NCBI GenBank assembly: GCA_035995165.1
Contig: DASYKU010000122.1
Span: 24,394-88,393 of the forward strand
Reading direction: 5' to 3'
Origin: Mycobacteriales bacterium
Lineage (GTDB): Bacteria; Actinomycetota; Actinomycetes; Mycobacteriales; CADCTP01
DNA length: 64,000 nt
Shown: positions 36,121 to 44,168 of the stretch, in pieces
Numbering within the stretch: position 1 is the first letter of the stretch
How the letters are laid out: each line of letters starts with the position of its first letter
Made by a program: the position numbers and the translations under genes
Notes under the pieces: model-generated
The model's input: only the letters and a program-made list of their open reading frames with translations
Database searches by the model: none
Told to the model about the DNA's origin: nothing

Positions 36121-36450
36121 TCAGCCGGTGGCCGAGTCCGGCCCGGCCAGGATGTCCAGCCCGCTCGAAGGCGGACCCCAGATCTCCCGCAGGTCGGCCT
36201 CGGTGGGAGGAGGCGGCGGCGCCGCCGGCGGTCGGAGGACCGGCGGCCGCAGCCCGACGCGGAGCGCCTCGATCAGGGTGGGTACCTCGGCGGCCGCGAT
36301 CCGTACGGTGCCGGTGCAGCGGGGACCGTCCCACAACGACAGCACGACGAGCCCGTCGTCGTTGTGCCAGCTCACCCGCAGCGCCCGGCCGGCCCCCCGG
36401 ACGTCCTGGACGACACCGCCAAGCCTCGGGATCGGTCGCACCTCACCCAT
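36121..36450 (-). CDS. Uncharacterised conserved-looking small protein
   Basis: A 109-residue cytoplasmic protein. The core (ALRVSWHNDDGLVVLSLWDG followed by CTGTVRIAAAEVPTLIEALR) is a compact beta-rich unit ending in a helix; the C-terminal third is Pro-rich and disordered. It lies just upstream of tyrA on the same strand. Proteins of this shape are common near tRNA deaminase genes in actinobacteria, but I cannot name a role. Confidence 0.65.
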   Translation of the reverse strand: MGEVRPIPRLGGVVQDVRGAGRALRVSWHNDDGLVVLSLWDGPRCTGTVRIAAAEVPTLIEALRVGLRPPVLRPPAAPPPPPTEADLREIWGPPSSGLDILAGPDSATG

Positions 36451-36499
36451 GAAGGGACTATGCGCTGAATGTCCATGTGTGTAAACAGCGCCCGCTGTG

Positions 36500-37288
36500 T
36501 CAGCGCCGAGCGATGGCGTCCCGGCGGAGGTGGACCAGGACCACGGTCGCGGCGACCCACCAGCCGGCCGCGGTGAGCAGCCCGAGCCGGGTCAGGTCGG
36601 CCCCCTCGAAGAGCGGGCTGGCGTAGCCACCGCCGACCGCGTTGTTGGTCGCATGCAGCAGCATCGCGATGAACACGCTGTCCCGGGCGCTGTGGAACAC
36701 GCCCGCGGTGACGACGCTGGCGGCGACGATCGTCAGCACGTCGGTCCAGAGGATCTGCCCGGCCAGGAACAGCGGCAGGTGCCAGCCGACCCAGAACACC
36801 CCGAGCAGCAGCGGCGCGGCGAGGCGGCCGACGCGGCGCTCGATCCGGCCCAGCGCGTACCCGCGGAAGCCCGGCTCCTCCCACGCACCACCCACCCCCG
36901 GTACGAGCAGGACCAGCACCAGGGTGACCGGGATGGCGGTCCAGGTCGCCAGGTCCGCGGCCGAGGCGCCGAGCGCGAGGTTGAGGACGATCGCCGTGCC
37001 GCTGATGAGCACCGGCAGCCCGATCGCGAGGGCGTACGAGCGGGCCGGCACCCGCCAGCGCACCATCGCCCGCAGCAGCCGCCCGATCCCGGCCCGGCCC
37101 TCGGTGACCCCGAGCACGATGACCGCGGCCAGGAACGGCCCGAAGCCGGCCACCGGGACCGGCGAGGCGCCGAAGGCGTAGAGCACCCCGGGCCACCAGG
37201 ACAGCAGGCAGGCTAGGACGAAGAAGCTCAGCAGCGGGGCCCGCCGGATCACTCCGGTCCGGAGTGGACGGTCGAGGGCGAGGGACAT
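36500..37288 (-). CDS. CPBP/CAAX-type intramembrane metalloprotease
   Basis: A 262-residue protein with about seven membrane helices. The Abi/CPBP motifs are WEEPGFRGYAL (EExxxR, about 137-147), GVFWVGWHLPLF (FxxxH type, about 167-178) and LLHATNNAVGG. This group cleaves membrane-embedded substrates such as prenylated or bacteriocin-related peptides. AGGAG precedes ATG 37288. It is divergent from the two-component pair at 37477 and a possible target of it. Confidence 0.87.
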   Translation of the reverse strand: MSLALDRPLRTGVIRRAPLLSFFVLACLLSWWPGVLYAFGASPVPVAGFGPFLAAVIVLGVTEGRAGIGRLLRAMVRWRVPARSYALAIGLPVLISGTAIVLNLALGASAADLATWTAIPVTLVLVLLVPGVGGAWEEPGFRGYALGRIERRVGRLAAPLLLGVFWVGWHLPLFLAGQILWTDVLTIVAASVVTAGVFHSARDSVFIAMLLHATNNAVGGGYASPLFEGADLTRLGLLTAAGWWVAATVVLVHLRRDAIARR

Positions 37289-37476
37289 GGCGGGTCTCCT
37301 GACACCGGCGGATGAACGACGTCACCGTCGCCCTCGCCGCCCGGTCTCCGCGTCGGTCCGCGGACCGGGATCGGCGCGATCACCGGCACCCCGGATGTCG
37401 GTCTGCAGACCGATGCCGGCCGCGCCGCCCGGCTCTACGCTCGACCTCCCGTGGTCCTCTCCGAGGCAGGTACCCG

Positions 37477-38652
37477 ATGAGACGCTGGCTCCCCGACCAG
37501 CTCCTCGCGCTGACGGTGACGGCCGTGGCGGTCGTGCTGCACCTGGCCAAGGTCGAATCGATCCCGGCCAACCGTGACCCCGACGCGTGGTCGGTGCTGT
37601 TCACGATCGCCGCCCTCGCGCCGCTCGTGGTCCGCCGCCGGTATCCGCTGGCCGCGTTCGCCGCCTGTTTCCCCGGCCTGATCGCCCTGATGGTCGGCCA
37701 CTACGCGGTCGGCATGGCGCCGCTGGGCGCCCTCATCGCCTTCTACACGGTCGCCGCCTGGGGCACCGCGACCGACGCGCGCCGGGCCGTCGGCGTCCTC
37801 GCCCTCGGTCTGGTCGCGACCGCCCTCGCCCGCCCGATCGACCTCAGCGTCGAGGGGGCGGCGGTCAACGGGCTGCTGCTGCTCTGCGGCTGGGTCCTCG
37901 GCACCGGTACGCGGAAGCGCCGGGCCCTGCACGCGGCCCAGGTCGCCGACGCCGCCCGCCGGCTGGAGCTGGAACGCGAGCGCGCCTCCCGGGCCGCGGC
38001 CGAGGAACGGCTGCGGATCACCCGCGAGCTGCACGACGTGCTCGGGCACGCGATGAGCGTCATGGTCGTCCAGGCCGGCGTCGCGCAGACGCTGCTCGCA
38101 TCCCGGCCCGAGGAGGCCGCCATCGCGCTCGGTCGGATCGCCGAGACCGGGCGCTCGTCGCTGGAGGAGATGCGGCGGCTGCTGACCGTGATCCGGGACG
38201 GAACCGAGCCGGCCGGGGCGGCCACCCAGCCCGGGCTGGCCGACCTGCCGGCGCTGGTCGCGGACGTGGTCGCGGCCGGGCTGCCGGTCACCCTCGACCC
38301 GGTGCCGACGGGTCCGCGGCTGCCGCCCGGGGTGGAGCTGGCCGCGTACCGGATCGTGCAGGAGGCGCTGACCAACACGCTGCGGCACGCCGGCCCGGCC
38401 CGCGCGGTCGTGCGGCTCCGGCGGACCGCCGCCGCGGTCGAGGTCGACGTTCGCGACGACGGGCGCGGACCGTCCGACGCGGCTCCCGGGCGCGGGTTGT
38501 CGGGGATGCGCGAGCGGGTCGCCGTGTACGGCGGCGAGTTGGTCACCGGGCCGGACGGCGAGCGCGGGTTCCGGGTCCGGGCCCGGCTGCCGCTCGACGG
38601 TCTCCCGGCCGGCTCGCTCGCCCGCGCCGTCCCCGTCGGGGAGCTCACGTGA
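37477..38652 (+). CDS. Sensor histidine kinase, HisKA_3 (NarL-partner) type
   Basis: A 391-residue kinase with about five N-terminal membrane helices (to about 145) and no large external sensor. A coiled linker leads to the HisKA_3 phosphoacceptor ELHDVLGHAMSVMVVQAG (His about 189) and a HATPase domain with VQEALTNTLRHAGP, DDGRGP and GRGLSGMRERV. This class often senses membrane or cell-wall stress. The frame opens at 37312, but ATG 37477 after GAGGCAGG is preferred. Overlaps the regulator by 4 bp. Confidence 0.88.
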   Translation: MRRWLPDQLLALTVTAVAVVLHLAKVESIPANRDPDAWSVLFTIAALAPLVVRRRYPLAAFAACFPGLIALMVGHYAVGMAPLGALIAFYTVAAWGTATDARRAVGVLALGLVATALARPIDLSVEGAAVNGLLLLCGWVLGTGTRKRRALHAAQVADAARRLELERERASRAAAEERLRITRELHDVLGHAMSVMVVQAGVAQTLLASRPEEAAIALGRIAETGRSSLEEMRRLLTVIRDGTEPAGAATQPGLADLPALVADVVAAGLPVTLDPVPTGPRLPPGVELAAYRIVQEALTNTLRHAGPARAVVRLRRTAAAVEVDVRDDGRGPSDAAPGRGLSGMRERVAVYGGELVTGPDGERGFRVRARLPLDGLPAGSLARAVPVGELT

Positions 38653-39296
38653 TCAGCGTCGTGATCGCCGACGACCAGCTCCTGGTCCGCAGCGGGTTCG
38701 CGCTCATCCTCGCGTCGGATTCCGGAATCGACGTCGTGGCCGAGGCCGGCGACGGCGTCGAGGCGCTCGCCGCCGTCCGGGCCCACCACCCGGACGTGGT
38801 CCTCATGGACATCCGGATGCCGCGCATGGACGGCATCGAGGCGACCCGGCACCTGGCCACCGCGGCCGAGACCCGCGACGTCCGGGTCCTGGTGCTCACG
38901 ACGTTCGACACCGACGCGGACGTACGGGCGGCGCTGCGGGCCGGGGCCTGTGGCTTCCTGCTCAAGGACACCACCCCGGCCGACCTGCTCGCCGCGGTCC
39001 GCGCGGTCGCCCGTGGCGACGCCCCGCTCGGCCCGTCGATCACCCGCCGCCTCATCGACCAGTACGTCGCCGGCGCCCCGGCCCCGGCGATCACCCTGCC
39101 CGCCCTGACCCCGCGGGAGCAGGACATCCTCCGGGCCGTCGCGAGTGGACTGTCCAACCAGGAGATCGCCGGAACGCTGCACCTGAGCTACTCGACGGTG
39201 AAGACGCACGTGAGTCACCTGCTGACCAAGCTCGAGGTCCGTGATCGGGCCCAGCTCGTCGCGCTCGCCCACCGCGCCGGTCTCGTCCCCTCCTAG
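38649..39296 (+). CDS. NarL/FixJ-type response regulator
   Basis: A 215-residue response regulator; receiver domain with DD at 8-9, phospho-acceptor Asp in VVLMDIRMP (about 54) and K in LLKDT (about 104). The LuxR-type helix-turn-helix is at 148-205 (LTPREQDILRAVASGLSNQEIA, STVKTHVSHLLTKL). GTG 38649 overlaps the kinase stop (GTGA). Partner of 37477; the divergent CPBP protease gene is a plausible target. Confidence 0.92.
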   Translation: MISVVIADDQLLVRSGFALILASDSGIDVVAEAGDGVEALAAVRAHHPDVVLMDIRMPRMDGIEATRHLATAAETRDVRVLVLTTFDTDADVRAALRAGACGFLLKDTTPADLLAAVRAVARGDAPLGPSITRRLIDQYVAGAPAPAITLPALTPREQDILRAVASGLSNQEIAGTLHLSYSTVKTHVSHLLTKLEVRDRAQLVALAHRAGLVPS

Positions 39297-39299
39297 GGC

Positions 39300-39449
39300 C
39301 GGCCGCGGTGCTGCGCCGGTTGTCGGACGTGGACGAGGTGGTCGCGCAGGAACGGCCAGCACCGCCCGGGATTCCACCAGCAGCACCGGCTGATCCGGTT
39401 CGTCCAGGCAGCTCGGTCCCGGCTGGTCGCCGAACAGCCACCGCCGCAT
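39300..39449 (-). pseudogene. Remnant of a bacterial (6-4)/cryptochrome-like photolyase
   Basis: From an ATG at 39449, 32 codons read MRRWLFGDQPGPSC, LDEPDQPVLLVESRAVLA. This is closely like the N-terminus of the FeS-type photolyase family (DPRP domain). After that the frame slips: the expected continuation (RRRFHRQKAHLVLS-like) is found as FLRDHLVHVRQPAQHRG in another frame, and nothing remains beyond about 50 codons of an expected 500. The response regulator ends 4 bp away, so the rest was deleted. Confidence 0.6.
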
Positions 39450-39515
39450 CCCGGGCTACCCGCGGCGGGGTGGGTTCTGCGACCATCACCGGAAGCACGC
39501 GGCAAGGAGGCCGGA

Positions 39516-40004
39516 GTGGCGGACGACGGCTTCGCGGTGGCGGTCTACCGCGACGGCGGGCGCTGGGACTGCGCCCTGCTCCCGCCCGCCGTGCTGGATG
39601 ATCTGGACCACTGCGTGGCGGTGCTGAGGCAGCAGCCGCACGAGGGCGGTCCGGTCGCGCTGGTCGACGTCGCGGACGAGTTCTTCGTGGCCCTGCGGCT
39701 GGCGCCCTCGGGCGACCTGCGGGTGCTGCTGTCCGACGTGACCGCGGCCGAGGAGTGGGACCTGGCCCGGCAGGCGCTGGACCTGCTCGACGGCGACGCC
39801 GAGACACCGGCCGACCCGGAAGAGGTGTGGCCGGCCGGAGACCTGGGCATCTTTCGCGACCTGGGACTGGACGAGCGGGAGCTCGGCCTCATCCTGGATG
39901 ATGTCGACCTGTGGGCGGACGAGATGCTCTCCGCGGTCGCGGACCGGATCGGGGTGGGTGCCGAGTTCGCCCGCGTCCTGGATGCGCTTCAGCCGGCTGA
40001 CTGA
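39516..40004 (+). CDS. tRNA adenosine deaminase-associated protein, copy 1
   Basis: A 162-residue acidic protein of the family found next to tadA in actinobacteria. It has FAVAVYRDGGRWDC at the start, an acidic middle, and a helical C-terminal GDLGIFRDLGLDERELGLILDD segment. The exact role is not known; a TadA partner is inferred from synteny. AAGGAGG lies before GTG 39516. It is followed after 21 bp by a second, diverged copy. Confidence 0.8.
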   Translation: MADDGFAVAVYRDGGRWDCALLPPAVLDDLDHCVAVLRQQPHEGGPVALVDVADEFFVALRLAPSGDLRVLLSDVTAAEEWDLARQALDLLDGDAETPADPEEVWPAGDLGIFRDLGLDERELGLILDDVDLWADEMLSAVADRIGVGAEFARVLDALQPAD

Positions 40005-40025
40005 TCATTTCCGGAGGAACCGTAC

Positions 40026-40514
40026 GTGTCGTACTTCGCTGCCGCCCTGGCCCGCACGCCGGCCGGCTGGACCGCCGAGGAACTCGACCTCGACGGGGTG
40101 TCCGATGTGGACGAGGTCGCGGACCGCGTCCGTGACGTCGACGGCGAGGCCGAGACCGCGCTGTTGTTCGTGGAGGAGGATGACGAGTACGTCGCGATCC
40201 TGCGCATCGACGCCGGCGCCGACGAGCCGCGGGTGTTCGTCTCCGACGGGCAGGCGGCCGAGTCGTACCCGGTGGCCGGGATCTTCGCCGGCGCCGTCGA
40301 GGACGAGCTGCCGTCCTCGTCCGAGGACGAGGACTCGCCGCCGCCGGACTCCGAGCCGGTCGGGGACGCGGACCTGCTCGCCGACCTCGGTACGTCCCGG
40401 CGCGACCTGATCGCCCTGGTCACCCACGAGCGGACGCTGCCGGCCGACGTCATCAGCGAGGTCTGCGAGCGGGCCGGGTGCCTGGACGAGCTCGAGATGC
40501 TGCGCGGCGCGTGA
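40026..40514 (+). CDS. tRNA adenosine deaminase-associated protein, copy 2
   Basis: A 162-residue acidic homologue with the more typical family start SYFAAALARTPAGWTAEELDLD, followed by a Ser/Glu/Pro-rich linker (about 98-118) and helical GTSRRDLIALVTHERTLPADV. GGAGGAA lies before GTG 40026. Its stop overlaps the tadA start (GTGA), so it is translationally coupled to the deaminase and is likely the true partner. Confidence 0.83.
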   Translation: MSYFAAALARTPAGWTAEELDLDGVSDVDEVADRVRDVDGEAETALLFVEEDDEYVAILRIDAGADEPRVFVSDGQAAESYPVAGIFAGAVEDELPSSSEDEDSPPPDSEPVGDADLLADLGTSRRDLIALVTHERTLPADVISEVCERAGCLDELEMLRGA

Positions 40515-40969
40515 GCCCGTACGACCCGGTGATGCGGCGGGCCCTCGGGCTCGCCGCCGCGGCCGTCGAGACCGGCGACGTGCCGGTCGGGGCGGTCGTG
40601 CTGTCCCCGGACGGCGGCGTGCTCGGCGAGGCCGCCAACGCCCGCGAGCGTTCTACGGATCCGACCGCGCACGCCGAGGTCCTGGCCCTGCGGGCCGCCG
40701 CGGCTTCCGTCGGGAGCTGGCGCCTGTCGGGCTGCACGCTGGTGGTCACGCTGGAGCCCTGCACGATGTGCGCCGGGGCCCTGGTCCTGGCCCGGGTCGC
40801 CCGCCTCGTCTACGGCGCCGACGACCCCAAGGCCGGCGCCGTCGGGTCCCTCTGGGACGTCGTCCGCGACCGCCGCCTCAACTCCCGCCCCGAGGTCGTC
40901 CGCGGCATCCTGGCCGACGAGTCGGCCGCCCTCCTGCGCACGTTCTTCGCCGCCCACCGACCCCGCTGA
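40511..40969 (+). CDS. tadA: tRNA-specific adenosine deaminase
   Basis: A 152-residue zinc deaminase that makes inosine at the wobble position of tRNA-Arg(ACG). It has the HAE motif (THAEVLAL, about 54-61) and the PCTMC zinc/catalytic motif (about 83-87), with the conserved C-terminal DPKAGAVGSL and helix. GTG 40511 is coupled to the upstream associated protein. A duplicated hairpin and tRNA-Ser follow. Confidence 0.93.
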   Translation: MSPYDPVMRRALGLAAAAVETGDVPVGAVVLSPDGGVLGEAANARERSTDPTAHAEVLALRAAAASVGSWRLSGCTLVVTLEPCTMCAGALVLARVARLVYGADDPKAGAVGSLWDVVRDRRLNSRPEVVRGILADESAALLRTFFAAHRPR

Positions 40970-41070
40970 GCCGTCGCTGCCCGGGGCCGGCGGCGGCGCC
41001 CGCGGCGGGCGCGGCCGCACTGGCTGAGCCGTCGCGGCTCGGGATCGGCGGCGGCGCCCGCGGCGGGCGC
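40968..41070 (+). repeat. 58-bp direct duplication carrying GC hairpins
   Basis: A segment starting GAGCCGTCGC is repeated with a 58-bp offset (40968 and 41026). Each copy contains the 17-nt palindrome GCGCCCGCGGCGGGCGC (40996-41012 and 41054-41070). It lies between tadA and tRNA-Ser and probably acts as a doubled terminator. Confidence 0.65.
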
Positions 41071-41086
41071 GCGTCCGGTCGTCGCG

Positions 41087-41092
41087 TACACT
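41087..41092 (+). promoter_or_regulatory. -10 hexamer of tRNA-Ser(CGA)
   Basis: TACACT, 7 nt upstream of the mature tRNA 5' end at 41100; the primary transcript may have essentially no 5' leader. Confidence 0.55.
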
Positions 41093-41099
41093 CTCCCGC

Positions 41100-41187
41100 G
41101 GTGGAGTCGCCTAGTGGCCGAGGGCGCACGCCTCGAAAGCGTGTGAAGTGAAAGCTTCCGTGGGTTCAAATCCCACCTCCACCGCCA
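41100..41187 (+). tRNA. tRNA-Ser(CGA)
   Basis: Acceptor GGTGGAG pairs with CTCCACC; discriminator G and encoded CCA follow. Anticodon loop CTCGAAA gives CGA (reads UCG). The long variable arm (GTGAAGTGAAAGCTTCC region) is typical of class II serine tRNA; the T loop is GGTTCAAATCC. Confidence 0.93.
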
Positions 41188-41349
41188 GGCTGACCAGCAC
41201 GAACGCCGGGCCGCGCGCTGCATCGCGACCCGGTGTCCGTCGTCTCCGCCGCCGCTGGGCTCAGTTCTGGGGCCTGCCCGCGATGTGATCCCCCGATGAC
41301 GGAGCCCGCCGGGGTGTCCGATGCGGGCCTCCGCCGTATCAGGGTTCCG

Positions 41350-41574
41350 CTATACCGTGATTTGAAAGGGCTGGCAGAGGGGAAAGTGGCAGATGCCGTC
41401 GTGCGGCTGGATCGAGCTCTGGGCGGTGTAGGTCTGGGCGCCGTCACCTGCGGTCGTGCTCGCCTGTGCGATGGAGGTGTTTGCGGCGACGAGACCGAGC
41501 GCGATGGCAGATCCTGCGACCAGTGACCGGGCCACACGACGCCGCGTGCGCCTGCTGGGTGCGGCCTGATTCAT
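41350..41574 (-). CDS. Small secreted peptide with a Cys loop
   Basis: A 74-residue precursor: basic n-region (SRRTRRRVAR), hydrophobic core, cleavage predicted after AQA at 38. The mature peptide is about 36 residues, ends CHFPLCQPFQITV and has two Cys four residues apart (a likely disulfide). No domain recognised. ATG 41574 has AAGGA 7 nt upstream; an in-frame ATG 21 nt earlier (41595) also has AAGGA at 7 nt, giving an 81-residue form. Local composition is less GC-rich than its neighbours. Confidence 0.6.
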   Translation of the reverse strand: MNQAAPSRRTRRRVARSLVAGSAIALGLVAANTSIAQASTTAGDGAQTYTAQSSIQPHDGICHFPLCQPFQITV

Positions 41575-41885
41575 GGCGCATTCCTTCTTCTGCATGGTCA
41601 GTTCCTTCCGGACGAGGCGCGACGGGTGCGCGCCGGGTGCTGCGAACCATGACGCGCACCAGTCCAACGGCGCTCGAAATTGAGTTCAAGCTCGCTGAAG
41701 CGGTGACCGCCGTCGGACGACTGACGTTGCCGTCGGGTGTAGCCGGCAGGGGGCCGTCAGCGCCCGGTTCAACTGCTCCGGAGCGGTACGGATGGCGGTC
41801 AGCCGACCGGTCGGACGCAGCCGGCCCGGGGCAGCCGACCGGCCTGGCCGGGCATAGCGGAGCGGCGCTTCGGGTTCGGACGCGT
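41575..41885. other. Intergenic region between secreted peptide and DUF4396 gene
   Basis: About 310 bp between divergent genes. It holds the two AAGGA/ATG starts of the peptide gene at its left end. No RNA gene, repeat or convincing additional reading frame was seen; the open frame across it continuous with DUF4396 lacks a credible start. Confidence 0.5.
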
Positions 41886-42326
41886 ATGGCGACCCTGACC
41901 CGGCTCGCGATCTCCGCCACGGTGCACTGCCTGACCGGCTGTGCGATCGGTGAGGTGCTCGGCATGGTGATCGGCACCGCGACCGGCCTCGGCAACTGGG
42001 CGACGGTGGCGCTGTCGATCGTGCTGGCGTTCGTCTTCGGCTACTCGATCACGATGAGCCCGCTGCTGCGGGCCGGGCTGCCGGTCAAGCAAGCCGTCCG
42101 AACCGCGCTGGCGGCCGACACGATCTCGATCCTGACGATGGAGATCGTCGACAACGGGTTCGTCGTCGCGGTCCCGGGCGCGCTCGACGCCGGCCTGAGC
42201 AGCGTCCTGTTCTGGGCCAGCCTGGCCGCGTCGCTGGTGGTCGCCTTCGTCGTCACGGTGCCGGTCAACCGCTGGCTGATCGCCCGCGGTCGCGGGCACG
42301 CCGTGGTGCATCACCTGCACCACTGA
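41886..42326 (+). CDS. DUF4396 membrane protein
   Basis: A 146-residue protein with three or four helices and the family motif ATVHCLTGCAIGEVLGMVIG (about 11-30), then PVKQAVRTALAADTISI and a His-rich tail (HAVVHHLHH). The Cys/His-containing first helix and His tail suggest metal binding, but the family function is unproven. ATG 41886 is selected from homology. Confidence 0.8.
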   Translation: MATLTRLAISATVHCLTGCAIGEVLGMVIGTATGLGNWATVALSIVLAFVFGYSITMSPLLRAGLPVKQAVRTALAADTISILTMEIVDNGFVVAVPGALDAGLSSVLFWASLAASLVVAFVVTVPVNRWLIARGRGHAVVHHLHH

Positions 42327-42334
42327 CTCGGCCG

Positions 42335-42340
42335 TAGGGT
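42335..42340 (+). promoter_or_regulatory. -10 hexamer of methyltransferase gene
   Basis: TAGGGT, six bases, GTG 42347; leaderless. Confidence 0.55.
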
Positions 42341-42346
42341 TCGCCC

Positions 42347-43105
42347 GTGGCGTTCGACGTCGGCGGGGATGCGTACGGGGCGTTCATGGGGCGGTTCGCG
42401 GAGCCGCTCGCGGGTCAGTTCGTGGAGTTCGCCGGGGTGCAGGCGGGGCAGCGAGCGCTCGACGTCGGGTGTGGGCCGGGGGCACTGACGGCCAGGCTCG
42501 TGGAGCGGGTGGGCGCGGCCGACGTGGCCGCTGTGGATCCGTCCGCGTCGTTCGTCGTGGCGACCCGGAACCGGTGTCCGGGGGCGGACGTCCGGCAGGG
42601 AGTCGCGGAGGAGCTGCCGTTCGGGGACGGCGAGCGGGATGTCGCCCTGGCCCAGCTCGTCGTGCACTTCATGGCGGATCCCGTGCGGGGGCTGGCCGAG
42701 ATGGGACGGGTGACCAGACCAGGAGGCGTGGTCGCGGCGACCGTGTGGGACTTCGGGGGCGGGACCGGTCCGCTGAGCGCGTTCTGGGCGGCGGCGCACG
42801 AGCTCGACCCGACCGTGGACGGCGAGGCCGATCGCGCCGGCACGCGGGAGGGGCACCTGGCCGAGCTGGCCCGCGCAGCAGGGCTGACGGACGTGGAGTC
42901 GGGAGCGATCACGGTCGCCGTGCGGTACGCGACCTTCGAGCAGTGGTGGCACCCGTACACGCTCGGCGTCGGGCCGGCCGGCGACTACGTGACGGGACTG
43001 GGGGAGAAGGAGAGAGCGCAGCTGAGGCAGCGGTGCGAGGAGCGACTCCCCACCGCCCCGTTCGACATCCGGGCACAGGCCTGGGCGGTGAGGGCGCGTG
43101 GCTAG
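42347..43105 (+). CDS. Class I SAM-dependent methyltransferase
   Basis: A 252-residue methyltransferase of the Methyltransf_11 type. SAM motif I is ALDVGCGPGALT (about 39-50), with an acidic residue in VAAVDPSASF at motif II, and motif III QLVVHFMADPVRGLAEMGRV. It resembles small-molecule methyltransferases; substrate unknown. Its TAG stop is part of the promoter of the Mrp-type gene at 43115. Confidence 0.87.
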   Translation: MAFDVGGDAYGAFMGRFAEPLAGQFVEFAGVQAGQRALDVGCGPGALTARLVERVGAADVAAVDPSASFVVATRNRCPGADVRQGVAEELPFGDGERDVALAQLVVHFMADPVRGLAEMGRVTRPGGVVAATVWDFGGGTGPLSAFWAAAHELDPTVDGEADRAGTREGHLAELARAAGLTDVESGAITVAVRYATFEQWWHPYTLGVGPAGDYVTGLGEKERAQLRQRCEERLPTAPFDIRAQAWAVRARG

Positions 43106-43108
43106 GCT
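43103..43108 (+). promoter_or_regulatory. -10 hexamer of Mrp-like gene (overlaps upstream stop)
   Basis: TAGGCT, six bases, ATG 43115. Its TAG is the methyltransferase stop codon. Confidence 0.5.
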
Positions 43109-43114
43109 GACTCG

Positions 43115-43846
43115 ATGACTCCGGTCTTCGCGGTGGCGAGTGGGAAGGGTGGCGTCGGGAAGACGAGCGTCGCGGTCGCGCTGGCGCGGGAACTGGTCCG
43201 GCGCGGACATCGGACCGGGCTGCTCGACGCCGACCTGCACGGTCCGGATGTGCCGCGCATGCTGGGCATTCGCCGCGATCAGAAGGCCCGCAGCGTGACG
43301 TTGACCGCGACGAAGGGCGAGCGGAACGCCGAGCTCGAGGCCGTCGACGTGGACGGGCTCAAGGTCGCCTCGGTCGGGTTCCTGCTCGGCAGCAACCAGG
43401 GCCTGACGATGGCCGGTCCGTTCGCGGAGCTGATGCTCGGCCGGCTCATCAAGCAGACCGTCTGGGGTGAGCTGGACGTGCTGGTCGCCGATCTCCCACC
43501 GGGCACCGGAGAGGTGCAGCAGGGCCTGCTCGCGCTCTCCGGCGACGTCTCCGCGGTCCTCGTCGTCACCCCGTCCGAGGTGTCGCACCTGGACACGAGC
43601 CGCGCGGTCGCCGTGCTCCGGCAGGCGAAGGTGCCGCTGCTCGGCGGCGTGGAGAACATGGCGTACGTGGTCTGCCCGCACTGTGGCGAGCCCAGCCCAC
43701 TGCACACGCCGGGCCCGGAGGACCGCACGATCTGGGCGCTGGGGGTGCCGAAGCTCGCCCGTGTCCCGTTCCGTACGGACTCGGTGGTCACCACGCAGGA
43801 CGTGGCTCCGGTCGCCGCCGCGGTCGAGGCCAGAATGGCGGCATGA
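43115..43846 (+). CDS. Mrp/NBP35-type P-loop ATPase
   Basis: A 243-residue deviant-Walker ATPase: SGKGGVGKTSVAVALA at 9-24, DADLHGPDVPRMLG near 39-52, DLPPGTGEVQQG near 126-137, and a CPHCG pair near 190 that in ApbC/Mrp proteins holds a transferable Fe-S cluster. It lacks the N-terminal MIP18-like domain of full-length Mrp. Probably an iron-sulfur carrier. It overlaps the MhuD-like gene by 4 bp, which couples it to haem/iron metabolism. Confidence 0.87.
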   Translation: MTPVFAVASGKGGVGKTSVAVALARELVRRGHRTGLLDADLHGPDVPRMLGIRRDQKARSVTLTATKGERNAELEAVDVDGLKVASVGFLLGSNQGLTMAGPFAELMLGRLIKQTVWGELDVLVADLPPGTGEVQQGLLALSGDVSAVLVVTPSEVSHLDTSRAVAVLRQAKVPLLGGVENMAYVVCPHCGEPSPLHTPGPEDRTIWALGVPKLARVPFRTDSVVTTQDVAPVAAAVEARMAA

Positions 43847-44157
43847 GCTACGTCGTCATCAACGCGCTGACCGTGCCGGGCGGGAACGGCGAGCTGCTGG
43901 AGCAGCGCTTCGCCGGACGGGCCGGGCTGGTGGACCAGGCCGAGGGATTCGAGGCGTTCCAGCTGCTGCGGCCGATCGAGGGCACCGACAAGTACCTGGT
44001 CTACACGCGCTGGCGCAGCGCGGCCGACTTCGAGGCCTGGCAGAACTCCCGCGACTTCGGCAAGGGCCACGCGCAGGCCGCGCAGGACCGCAACTCCGAC
44101 CGACCGGCGTCGAGCTCGGGCGAGGTCTGGCAGTTCGAGGTCATTCAGTCAGTCTGA
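43843..44157 (+). CDS. MhuD-like haem-degrading monooxygenase
   Basis: A 104-residue ABM-fold protein. From memory of mycobacterial MhuD, it aligns almost end to end: INAL with Asn7, FQLLRP at 39-44, and DFEAWQNS with Trp66. The catalytic His aligns with H76, one residue later than H75 in MhuD. MhuD opens haem to mycobilins and iron. It starts with ATG overlapping the Mrp-type gene (ATGA). An MFS exporter follows. Haem oxygenase activity is inferred, not shown. Confidence 0.75.
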   Translation: MSYVVINALTVPGGNGELLEQRFAGRAGLVDQAEGFEAFQLLRPIEGTDKYLVYTRWRSAADFEAWQNSRDFGKGHAQAAQDRNSDRPASSSGEVWQFEVIQSV

Positions 44158-44168
44158 GAGGGACACGG

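Noticed and set aside
41350..41595. RiPP biosynthetic cluster around the secreted peptide
   Set aside because: A Sec-type signal peptide is present and no modifying enzyme or dedicated exporter is adjacent.
43115..43846. ParA-type partition ATPase
   Set aside because: DLPPGTGEVQQG and CPHCG point to the Mrp/NBP35 group; no ParB or parS nearby.
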